The position numbers and the translations under genes were made by a program. Positions 48,440 to 59,536 of a DNA stretch of 64,000 nt are shown piece by piece. The stretch is from Circinella umbellata (lineage: Eukaryota; Mucoromycota; Mucoromycetes; Mucorales; Lichtheimiaceae): NCBI GenBank assembly GCA_025093555.1, contig JAIWNF010000024.1, positions 496,001 to 560,000 of the forward strand. Reading direction: 5' to 3'. The stretch's first letter is position 1. Every line of letters begins with the position of its first letter. Under the pieces are notes generated by a model. The model did no database searches and had not been told where the DNA came from. It saw nothing but the letters and a program-made list of their open reading frames with translations.

Positions 48440-49938
48440 TGGTGGTAGGTCTGCTTTTGACAAGTGGCTGCTTATTATTTAGCAAGAGGTAGAGTATTTA
48501 TTTATTTATTTCTATAAATTAAGAAGATAGTTGAAGGATGCATCTTTATATGATTATTATTAATATTTCTCAATCTGACGCAAAAAAAAAAAAAAAAAAT
48601 TAACGATTCTTTTTTATTTAAAATTTCAGATGCCAGTTATATAGTTGTTGCTATGAAATGCTCGTGTTATAAAAAGGTTAAAATTGTAAGGAAAAAAAAA
48701 TATAAAAAATTGTATTTTCTAATAAACCATCATGGAAATGATTTTTTTTTGTTGTTGTTGTGATGACGATAAAAAAAATCCTATATAAAAAAGTGCAAAA
48801 CAACCGCGTAACTCGCACGACGAAGCATGTAGCACAGGAGAAAATACCCGGCAGTGACCAAAGATTCGAACCCGGGTCCCCCAGATGGGGGTACGAATCT
48901 TAAGCCAGAGGTCCGTGGCTCTTTCTTTTCTTTATTTCAAAAAAAACAGGATTTGACCCCAGTTTAATTTTAACCCAGGAATTCGGGTCGTCGCCGGGTA
49001 AATACTTCTGCCTAACGTATTTATCCGCTGTTCTACTTGTATTTATCATCCCCTATATCTTTTCATCCGTTGGTTTCCCCTATCCACGTTTCCACGTTTC
49101 CCCCCCCCATTTTTAATATTGTTTTCTTTTATGATATTATGGAAGATCATTTTTAATGATCTGCCTCTCATTGATTGTATTGACCAATATTCTGTTTTAT
49201 TTTATTTTTGAGTTTCGGTATTTCTTAATATTAGCATGATAATGATCATGCCGTTTTGCATAATATTATTATTTGATAATATTATCGTTTCATATTCTTA
49301 TTTGAAAATATTCTTATTTCTATTTTGTTTAATAAAATATAAATTAACCATCGAATTATCAATTAGTCGACTTGTTTCTTATTTTACTCCCTCACCTTTT
49401 TTATAATCATTTCCCTTGTGGCATAGTTTATTGTGTTCCATCTACCGAAGAATCCTGGTTATTACTGTTAACGTTAAGGTGCGGCGATTAGTCATATAAA
49501 CTTACAGCGGATCTGACATCTTATAATTGAAAATTAGCATATGTTGTTGTGTCCTACTATTTGGGCTGCATAATTACAATATTTAATATTTGTATTTTGA
49601 AAGCTTGAAAGTGCGAGGCTACATTTCATCTCATGAAAAATAATAATAATAATACTTTCCAATTAAAAAATACAAATGCTCTTTTTCTTACAATTTTAAC
49701 ATCTTAATAACACACGACAACAAAAATAATATAACGTCCATTTCATAGTAACAACCATATAAAACAGGCATCTGAATTCTAAATAAAATAAAATACTTTT
49801 TGCGTCAGTTTGAGAAATATTAATAAAGATGCTATTTTCTTATTTATATTCCATGAAAATAAATAAATAAATACTCTACTTTTTGTTAAATAATGAGTAA
49901 CCATTTGTCGAGAGAAAAACCTGCCACTAAAATTTATA
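48440..49938. repeat. Large inverted repeat, arms of about 255 bp
   Basis: The left arm (48440-48700) and the right arm (about 49685-49938) are diverged inverted copies. Anchors, left versus complement of right: GAGTATTTATTTATTTATTT in both (48493 and 49874), TTAATATTTCTCAATCTGACGCAA versus the same with CAAACTGACGCAA (48560-48582, 49801-49825), CAGATGCCAG versus CAGATGCCTG, GCTATGAAATG versus ACTATGAAATG, and TTAAAATTGTAAG in both (48679, 49688). The loop is about 980 bp and contains a tRNA-like fragment. It could be two opposed copies of one repeat, or a foldback element. Confidence 0.65.
48851..48920 (-). other. tRNA-Leu-like fragment (B box, long variable arm)
   Basis: On the minus strand this contains GGTTCGAATC, a perfect RNA polymerase III B box (48872-48863). 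It is preceded by a strong hairpin CCCCCATCTGGGGG that fits a class II variable arm, and by CTTAAGA, which would place UAA in the anticodon loop. The anticodon stem and T stem pair poorly, and no D arm with an A box is visible. I therefore call it a tRNA-derived fragment rather than a working tRNA. Confidence 0.4.
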
Positions 49939-51734
49939 TTTACTTGTACAAATTGATATATGTTTCTTGGTTACAGTACTTTTGTTATTTGCTTTGTATT
50001 CTTTTTATCATTCATTATTCTCTCCTACCTATTATATCAATACTGCTAAAAAAAAAACTCGTTATAAAGTAATATAGAATGATCTAATCTACAAAGAAAT
50101 TAAATCGATACTTGAAAGGAAGAGTAGAAATTATCAACGAGTTGAACACACTCAAGTCATACATTGTGATTTATGTTCCTTTCCATTTTCTATTTAAATT
50201 CTTTCTATAACGCTCAATATAACATATTACTACTAAGAAGCTAAAAAGTACAACGATATCGATACGCTGTGCATTATTTCATCTTTAAATTCAAGGATTG
50301 ACTCTTGAAAATATATAAACATCAGACGATTCTTTGTTCATTCTTGAAAATCAATTTTTCATAAATATACACATGATTTTTCTATTGTATGTCCACCAAG
50401 CATATGTAGGTTTATGCTCCATGAAAGCGAATGTTTGGGTTTCTATAATTTTTTTTTCGCATTTTTACAAGGTTTTGCGTTGCTTGGTAGACAAATTTGT
50501 ATTAGGATAGATTTTCTATACAGAAATGTTGATTATTGCTATTATCCATATGCTATCATAGTTAGGTATTGGTTAGTCCATGAAGTTTTGACGTATACGT
50601 ACAAATAAAGTGTTTCTTGAAAGCTAGTAAACCATATCAGTTTCATCATATATAACTTGAGCTTCTTTATTTATTGCTACATACTACGTTAACATTTGCC
50701 ATGCTTTCTCAATACAAAACGTAACGACCGATCGGACCCGATTGTAGAAAATGTACAATAATCGGATGTTATATGTTTGTGAATAAATAAATTATGTTTG
50801 ATTATTGTACGTATTTGTATATTATTATGATGTCTAATTTGTTATCAGTACCATACCTAATTGTTTGTTTACGGTATCTAGAAAGCAGCTGATGTGAGAT
50901 TGCTTCAGAGATTTTTTTTGCATATATGTTAATTTATATTTGAATTATCTGAGATGAAGGATTGACGTGATGTCATACGACAATAATACCATGTCAGGTT
51001 GCTTCTACAGTAACAAAAAAAAATTTAAAAGATAATAAAAAGACAATTCATAAATCAAACTATATTTATACTAAAAACACATCTGATTATAAAGATATAT
51101 GCTTAGAAGCTTATTGGCTATATTTGTTATCTCATCTTTATATTATTTTGTTGAATCTAATAGTGTTATAGGTTAGTATAGTATATCTATGGAACCATAA
51201 CAGATGGCAAGTATTAAAGCTCAAAACACTCGAGAACAAAAAAAAAATATTCATAATAATCTATTGCGGATTCAATAAAGTAAACATAACAAAAAAGCCG
51301 TTTATGTCAGTTTTGTATTTTCAGCATTGTTGTGCTACGTACGGAGAAGTTTCTCAGCAACCCAGTTTTTAAAAATGAATTTGGGCTATCCCAAACCTCT
51401 CTAGTGATTTTTTTAAAATTCTGGCAATGATATCATATACGTTAGTTGGACCAATAAAAGTATATAGAGAATAAAAAAGAAACTTTAAGATAGGTATAAA
51501 TGAAATTATAAAAAAGAAATATGTATAATAATAAGCTAAATTTCTATTCTTCAACATGTATATAAACGATCACTACTATTATGTAAGTAGCTACTACTAA
51601 AATTTAAGTAAGGTTGTGAGACATCGGAATATGTTCTTTATCAGTGCGATATCAATGAGACGCAAAAGAAAATCCAATTGAGGTTTTTAAAAATAAGTAA
51701 AAATATAACTTATTCTTTTTAGTGTATTTACAGT
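49939..51734. other. Spacer, no gene seen
   Basis: AT-rich sequence with short unsupported frames (50414-50608 plus, 51369-51557 minus). No RNA gene seen. Confidence 0.45.
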
Positions 51735-52275
51735 ATAGTAAAACTAATGTATTTGTATTGTTTGTCAACTATCTGATAAAGAACACTGTCAATTCCGGTT
51801 GAGGAAGTATCAGTAGCAAGATAGCGTGCGGGTGATCCGTCATATTGACTAAAAAATAGATGCAGAATGAAAAGCAGTTTTAATATTATTGATATATTAA
51901 AAGCAGTGGTTTGTTCATTTTTCCAGTATTCGGATAAATCTTTGCTGTACGCAGTTTATCCAGTCTGCTAGTAAGCATTGAGCTACAGGAATATGATTTC
52001 GTAATGATTAATAATGAGGTGGTATTCTTAGAGAGAACATTAGAAAATTACTTTTAATCCACAAAAATGGAGCCACTTGGAATATCAAACCCACGAAACG
52101 GATCGTTGCGCAAAGGAGCATTTTTCATGATTAACAGTAAGGCTCACAGATGATAAGCGTTGTGGTGTTTCTTGTACGTGATGTATATATTGAGCCATAT
52201 TGTTTTTTGAAGCAATAATAATATCGTCTACAACCTTGAAGACCTTGTTACTAAACATTACTGTTAATACTTTCT
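51735..52275 (-). pseudogene. Ty3/gypsy reverse transcriptase-RNase H relic
   Basis: On the minus strand near 52265-52125 the frame reads VFKVVDDIIIASKNN, QYIHHVQETPQRL and LTVNHEKC. This is the DD-containing reverse-transcriptase core with the following HVQ...LQRL and KC blocks of Ty3/gypsy elements. Near 51850-51740 comes ARYLATDTSSTGIDSVLYQI, the start of the RNase H domain with its TD motif, then YKYISF and a stop. The sequence between them is degenerate. No LTRs were recognised. Confidence 0.6.
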
Positions 52276-53436
52276 ACTACCAATCAGCTATATACCAATA
52301 TGGTATTCTCATGTATTCAAAATATGCTGGAAATAAAGTTGTTTCTACATTGTGCTCCTACAATTTGATGAAAACCACTTTACAAAAAAAATTGTTCCGC
52401 AAGCAGCGAATTTATCAACGTGTGCTAAACATTTTCGCTACACTTAGCTGCATTTTTTTGTACTGAGCTTGATACTCATGGTCACTTTATATGAAAATGG
52501 CCTTCTAAACAACAAATTTGGTGCATACGTAAGCACACCTAATTTTATTTTTTTTGGTTCATTCAGATCAATTAACTATTGGCAAAATTATTTCATTTTC
52601 CAGACTTACCCTAGATGTATGTTTAGAGTTCAAGCAGACTTGATTACTATATCATGGTTGTTATAACACTACTACATTTACGGTTGGCTTATTGAAGCTT
52701 TGCAGATTGTCTTCTATCAAACAACCTTTTGGTTTAACAATGTATCCATCAAGGCTATCTCACACTACGGAAAATTCATGCAGAGCACAACATTCTCTAA
52801 TTATCCTCATAATACTAATAGCTTTATTTCTTCTTTAAATTTCAAATGTGTCCAGTAAAAATACATATAAAAAGATGCCTTGTGATGAGAGAGAAGCGTA
52901 AATGAAATGAAAAGAACTACGCACAGGATGTTGGTTCTGCAAGATAAAAAATAAAAAGCCTTTTTGCTTATGTGATAATTCTCATTTTTTTTTTATAAAT
53001 ATTATGTGGAACCCACATAGTGGTTGCTTAATTTATAATAAAAAACAGCACTGATATTTGGGCCCGTTCATCAATTCACTCTAACACTATTTAGAACTTA
53101 CATTATTACTACGTAGATACTAAAAGCAGATAATACCTTATTTACTATCGATGTGCATAAATTTATTATAAGTAGTATTGTTATAGATATTCTTGTTAAG
53201 AATCAGAAATAACAGCTTATTATTAACAAATGATACAAGACTTCTATCATTTGAAATCAGTCTTCTGGACAATGATAAAGGATTATATTCATATGAAAAC
53301 AGCAAAATCGTTTTCTTGCTATATATACTTTTAAATAAAGTCCGCTGTATTTCATCTTGCAGTGTTCATTTTTTTTTTTTTTTTTGCACCAACTTTTTTT
53401 TTCGTGTTCTCGAGAAAGGTGAAAAAAAATAGGAAA
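52276..53436. other. Spacer upstream of the transportin gene
   Basis: The first part may continue the retroelement relic on the minus strand, but no clear motif could be read. From 53370 to 53436 a T17 tract and a T-rich leader precede the ATG of the transportin gene. Confidence 0.4.
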
Positions 53437-56400
53437 ATGGCAACAGCTTCAGTAGGTCAAGTCATCGAAGCTCTTTCAGCTTTATATTCTACACCTGATC
53501 CACAAGCTAAAAAACAAGCAAACAAGTGGTTAGCTAATTTCCAAAAACAGGTACAAACTCACTTTTTTTTTGGTTTTCCTAATAAAACAGATATGCTATA
53601 TAAACACCCTATTAATAAAACACCTTGTGAATATATATATATATATGTTATTTGTATAAAAAGCCAGAAGCATGGACAACAGCAGATTATTTACTTAAAG
53701 CTGACGATTCAAATACGGAAACACGTTTATTTGCAGCACAAACATTTCGACAAAAGGTTTAAAAGAATGATTTTAGATCTTGATATTATATATATATATA
53801 TATATATCTAAAAATTAACAAACTTATTGTGCGCTATATGTATCTAGATTACTTATGATTTACGTGATCTCGAACCTTCAGCAAGATTAGCCTTACGAGA
53901 TTCTTTAGTGGAACAATTAACAGTTGTCGCAGCAACAGGGCCTAAAGTGGTCATGTTACAATTATGTTTGGCATTGGCAGATCTAGCTATTCAGTTATTG
54001 GAGTGGAAGACAGCCGTAAAAGATATGGTGACCAAGTTTGGTGGATCACCCGAAACGGCAGTATGTTTACTTGAATTCCTTACTGTTCTTCCAGAAGAAT
54101 TAAATTCAAATACAAGGTTACCACTTACGGTAAGTTTCTTGAATCCATTTTGATATATATAAGTTGAAAAAAGTTAAAGAGAGAAAAAAAAGTAATGGTA
54201 CTAATAATCATTGGAATGCTTAGGATCTTGAATATAAAGAACAAGGAGCTGCTTTACTTGAAAGTAATGCTACTGAAGTATTGAAATTATTAATCATGTA
54301 TATGAATTCAAGTGGTAAGCAGCTTTGAGGGATAGAGCGAAAAAAAAGGAAAAATTGAGCAAAAGAAACAAAACGTATTAAAACAAAACATTGATATGCA
54401 AATTGTTAGCTGGCAACACAGATCTTCAGGAACGAGTATTCAAATGTCTTATTAGTTGGTTACGTGCGGGCGATATGGATATCAACATTATTATCAATAG
54501 TCCTTTATTGAATATAGCATTTGAAGCACTTGATAACGACGACTTATTCGATGTTGCTGTTGATTTGGGAGTTGAAGTCATTTTTGAAACACGTGATTTC
54601 AATGCTACGACATCAAATGTGGTCCGTGACATTTATCGATATTTGGTTCCTTTGTTGGATAAGATACGTAATGCTAAGGAAGAAGAAGATAGTGATAAAG
54701 TACGTGGTTACTGTCGATTATTTGTCAGTGCCGGCGAAGCCTATGTCCCACTTATCATTCAACATCCAGACGATCTAAGTGCTGTATTGGAAGGTATCAT
54801 GTCATGTACCGCTTATGGTGATTTGGAAATCGTACCCATCACATTCAAGTTTTGGGATGAATTGACCTATGCTTTAATGAATCCACGTAATGAACAAACG
54901 ATCGCTGCTCTCAGTCGATATTATGATGCCTTGGTAGATATTATTATTAGTCATTTACATTATCCAGATGATTCAACCAGTTGGTCTGCTGAAGAACGGG
55001 ATGATTTTAAGGATTTCAGACATGAAATGGGAGATACCCTCAAGGATTGTTGTCAAGTATTGAAGCCTGCTGCTTGTTTAACTAAACCATTGGTGATGTT
55101 ACAAAAATTATTGGCGGATCCAAATTCCAAGTGGCAACAGATTGAAGCACCTATTTTTTCGTTACGGGCCATGGGTGCAGAAGTCCCCGATAATGAAGAA
55201 CAAGTATTACCACAAATTCTCGATTTATTATCCAGATTACCAGACCACCCCAAGATTCGCTATGCTGCTACATTGGTTATCTCACGTTATACCTTTTGGA
55301 CACGTACGCATCCACAATATATTACCTATCAACTTAATTTTATTTCAGCCGGGTTCCAAAATGAAGAAGTGGCTGCAGCAAGTGCATTAGCGCTTAAATA
55401 TTTGTGCAAAGATTGTAATGAGGTATATATATATATATATATATAAATTATTTTAAAATAAGAAGAGAAAAAGCATAATCATTGACGTATATGTTTTTGT
55501 TTCGTATTCTAATAATTTTGTTTTGTTTTACCTATTTAGCTTCTCGTTGATTACCTTTCCGAATTACATCCTTTTTATACCAGTATTATCCGCACACTTC
55601 CATTCAATGATGCACTTGAAGTGACAGAAGCAATAGCTCATGTACTTGCTGTAGTCCCTGTATCTGGTTTACAAAACGCATTACAGCAATTTTGTTTACC
55701 TCTGGCACAAGATTTACATGGTATTGTTGTCAAAGAACCAAGTACACATTCAAGAGAAGATTGTCAAAAAGCATGTGGTAAGTAGTACCTTTTTTTTATG
55801 TATATAGTCAACTCGTATGTTAATTTGTGAGAAATATTTAACAACTGTATACCTATACTGCATCTTTTTCTTTTACCAGATTTACTCGAACTGATATCAG
55901 CTTTCATTGCAATTATTCATCCTGACGTACCACTTGGACAACCTAATCCATGTGTCAACTTTGTAAACGAATTGTGGCCCATATTCGACCTCTGTTTAAA
56001 GAATTTGGGTACTGATTCTGATGTATGCGAACAATTGGGTAAATGTTTCAAGAACTGTATCATATCATATAAAATGTCATTTGTACCCTTGTTGCCGCAA
56101 CTTATGGATCGATTGGTCACTGGATTCCAAGTAAGCGGCTTTAGTATATATCTGTTTGTATCTTTCCGAATTGTTCGTCAATACGCGGAAGGTGGGGATG
56201 ATAATGCTGCAGTATGTTTTGGTCTCGTTGAACGGTTAAGTCAAATCATGTTTACCAAGGCCAATGATACAAAGTTTGATGAAATGCCTGATGGTAAGTA
56301 CAATGTGACTCATATATTAACAGAGTAAAAACTGAGAAGTCTTCGAAACAAAACTAACTATTAACATTGTTATTTATTTGTTAGTGGTGGATGAATACTT

Positions 56401-57048
56401 TGGTCTGTTGACAGCCATGTTGGAAGCAGCACCAACCCATCTTTTACAAAGTACATTATTCCCAACTGTATTTCAACTTGGTTTCACGGGATTATCCATG
56501 GATCATGTACGTGGACTAAGCTCTGTCATTGTATTCTATCGACGATTATTGGGCATCGCTTTATCTGTGGATGAACTAGTTCCAGCAAATACAACTACAC
56601 GAAGTGCCGCATCCCTCGGGCAAAATGGGGCACGTATTGTTGAGCAATTCCGAGCGAATGGCAATGGATTTGTACGACTTATTTTTACTGGGTTGATTTA
56701 TCATTATAATTGGGATGTTATTTCAGATATTGCTTCTATTATCAAGTCGCTTGCACAAATTTTGCCATTAGAAACAAGTGAATGGGTTGTAGCTGTTGTT
56801 AATGAGATACCAGAAGTTAATTTATCATCACAAAACAAGAATGAATTTTTAACCAGTTATATGAGGTATATTGAAATAGGGGGAGAAAAGCGAAATATAT
56901 TTTTTTTCTTGATCAAATCGTGGATATATATTAACTCGTCTTTATCAATAGTTCAATTAACGATAAACAATGGGCCAAGGCACGACGTGTATTATCTGAT
57001 TTCATCACATCATACAGGCGAAAAAATGCTATTGACCGATCTTCTTAA
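53437..57048 (+). CDS. TNPO3: Transportin-3 / Mtr10-type importin-beta
   Basis: Nine exons (53437-53550, 53664-53756, 53848-54129, 54224-54314, 54410-55422, 55540-55777, 55880-56293, 56385-56865, 56952-57048) join in frame to 940 residues, close to the roughly 920-950 usual in the family. The N-terminus (VIEALSALYSTPDPQAKKQA, then WLANFQKQPEAW) is the importin-beta N-terminal HEAT pair. FAAQTFRQKI and LVEQLTVVAATGPKVVMLQL follow. The middle part carries TFKFWDELTYAL and the Asp/Glu-rich loop DDSTSWSAEERDDF. The C-terminal half includes LKYLCKDCNE and TGFQVSGFSIYLFVSFRIV. The family carries SR-rich splicing factors and similar cargo through nuclear pores in a Ran-GTP-dependent way; in yeast, Mtr10 carries Npl3 and affects tRNA movement. 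The GTAAG at 56131 is not used, because reading through keeps conserved sequence. Confidence 0.9.
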
Positions 57049-57782
57049 AAATAAAATAAAATAATAATAATATATAATATATAATAAAAAATAAAAATAA
57101 ATACCATTATGGATCATCATATCACATGCACATTTTCATAAAACATTTTGTTCATTGATTAATAAACAATTGCAACTTATGCATTTATTTATTAATTCAT
57201 TCTATAGAATATATAGTTATTATTCTTTTCCATTACTACGTGAATAGAAAAAAAAATAATATGTAAGGGGATTTTGGGCTTCCATTTAATTTATTTTAAG
57301 CCATGAATATTCGATACTGTAGATGACATAATTGACTGGAAACGTCCCTTAGATAAAAGTTATCTTCAACGAGCATACAGTATCATATAAATGATAAATG
57401 CTGCAAGTCATGAATATAGAAAAAAGGATATGCAGCAGGGTTTAAGTTTCAACAATGAAAATCGTTTGACAGAGAGATGATCGTCATCGAGTAAGTGGGA
57501 CGGTAGAACATAAATGTACTAGTACTTCGCTATATAGACCCCGTTGCCACATTTTCTCCCTTCCCTGTTCCTATTATGTGTATATCTCATCCTCAATAGT
57601 AAGTTAAGTAAGTACTTTTTTAAACAGAAAACCATAAGAAGTTGATAATGCTTATTTATATTAAAAAAAGTAATATATAGGGAAAAAAGAAACCCCATGC
57701 ATAGGAAAACATAGCGCTTTCGAAGAATTATAATGTAGAGGGGAAAGAGAGAAGATAATAAGAAAGGAAATAATAATAATTA
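57049..57782. other. Convergent spacer
   Basis: This lies between the 3' ends of the transportin gene (plus) and the E2 gene (minus). It starts with an AATAAAA-rich stretch (57052-57100) that can serve polyadenylation. No gene seen. Confidence 0.45.
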
Positions 57783-59222
57783 TTATAATCGTCTAAGACG
57801 TTTTTTCCTATCAGTTGTTGGAGCAGGTTTCTTTTTTGGTAGCGATTCCACACGAGGTTGTTTATTGGAAGGTGTTTCTATATCATCTTTTCCATCTTGT
57901 ACATCTCCCGTAAGAAGCCGTTTCGTATTCATTTGTACAACGTTATTACCAACGGCTGAAGGTGTTAAAACATTATTACTTGCATTTGATGATATAGCGG
58001 TAGTTGGAGTAGAAGAAACATTTGTCATAGTTGTAATTGATGTATTTGCATTGCTATTTGTTTCTTCTTTTTGTTGTTTTCCAGTTGTAGATGATCCACT
58101 ACTGCTTGGGTTTTCATTCTGTTGTGATGATGATTTGGTTTTTTCTTGTTCTTTCTTTTTATTATTCTCTCCTTCTTGCTGATGTTCAGATGAAGATGAA
58201 GATGATGTGGTTGTAGATGATTTTGTTGTTTGTTGTTGGAATAAAGAGGCTCGTTCTGAAAATAACTTTTGAAATTCAGTTTTACCATGTTTAGCATGGA
58301 TAGTCGTGTATAACTTTGCCCGTTTCGCATAATCATCATATTGTTCCAGTAATAATTTTCCAGCTTCTTCATTCAGTGCAGATTCTGGGTTAGGAACTAT
58401 AAGTAAACATTTAACGGTCTAAAATTTGATTATCAAAAATATAATATAGAATTAGTTTATACTACACATTCTTATTTCCTATTATGACTTTCTAACAAAC
58501 AAAAACTTACCAATAGTACATGAGCAATACCTAATTCTGCTTTCCAATCCTTTTTTAATGTATTGACACAAATTTCACCATTTGATGCAACATTGGGGTG
58601 GAAGATTTTTGTAGTAAAGTATCCTAGAAACATCATTCATTATTATTAATATATAAATTCATTCTAATATTGTTCCTATCCAACAATAATGGCATCAATA
58701 AAAGTTCTTACCTTTAGGTGGTGTTTCTGGATATCCTTCATTCAATAATAACTTTACTTTAAAATATCCATTTTCATAAGGTGTACCGTCTACAACAAAT
58801 ATATTGTGTCAGTAGCTCCCACGTGACACTCTATTCGTGTTTTTCCATATACCATACAACTTATTTAGTAATGTTACCTGGTCCACGAATCCATGCTTGA
58901 ATCTCTGTTAGATCTTGTTCATTATCGAGTACTTGAATATCCTCGGGTGGTGAACGTTCTAACGTTTGTAACTCCTTTGCAATCTTTTTCAAAGCATGAG
59001 GTGCCAATTCAGATCGTGTGGCCTGTTCAATATATGTGCAGAACATAGTTTATAATAAGTTATATGACGTTTGATCAGATCATGATTTATGTATATGGTA
59101 TATGTACACATAATAAAACATTTTGGATCATTTTTTCCTATGTTCCACTTTTTACATACAAAAGAAAACAGAAGGGACTATTGTATTGAATGGCAATGAA
59201 ATATGAATTTCTTTCGTACCAT
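57783..59222 (-). CDS. UBE2S: Ubiquitin-conjugating enzyme E2 S-like
   Basis: Exons are 59222-59220 (ATG only), 59022-58878, 58789-58712, 58623-58511 and 58418-57783, giving 324 residues. I prefer the ATG at 59222 because it yields the usual short N-terminus ([19 protein letters not shown]). An unspliced start at 59046 (MFCTYIEQ) is also in frame. The UBC fold runs to about residue 160. [14 protein letters not shown] holds the catalytic Cys (C94) after the HPN motif, and [20 protein letters not shown] is the typical UBE2S helix. A long Ser/Thr/Gln/Asn-rich linker (about 165-300) separates it from a basic C-terminus ending KKRLRRL. In animals UBE2S elongates K11-linked chains with the anaphase-promoting complex, docking through a C-terminal LRRL tail; the same tail is present here. 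Confidence 0.85.
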
Positions 59223-59536
59223 AGTTATTAAACTTCTTGTTTTGGCGTTGGCGTCGTCACAGGCAAAAGGAGGGAGTTTTTTTTTTTTTTTTTTTTTTTT
59301 GACTTTTTGGTCAAAGGATTGTTAAGGATACGATCAAACATTCGGTTTTTGAAAACGAATCCGAGTTACCATATTGGATAATTCTGGAATGCATTAAATG
59401 ATAGCATGATTCCAAGTGTAAAGAATGTTTTTTTTATAAACAATTCAGCCAAAGTTCAATTTGTTCGTTTCTCTTCTTCCTCTTTAGAATTGTTACGATT
59501 AATAAAAGCAATAATAATAGAAGTAAAAAAATAATA
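59223..59536. promoter_or_regulatory. Divergent promoter region
   Basis: This 314 bp segment separates the E2 gene (minus) from the secreted-protein gene (plus). It contains a T-tract of about 22 bases at 59279-59300 and a GCGTTGGCGTCGTCAC stretch (59244-59259) that includes a CGTCA half-site. No clear TATA box for either gene. Confidence 0.35.

Noticed and set aside
49081..49110. Poly-C tract next to CCACGTTTCC repeats as a telomere-like array
   Set aside because: Only two copies of the short motif and no telomeric repeat unit.
56131..56145. Possible tiny intron GTAAGCGGCTTTAG in the transportin gene
   Set aside because: At 14 nt it is too short, and reading through keeps family-typical sequence in frame.
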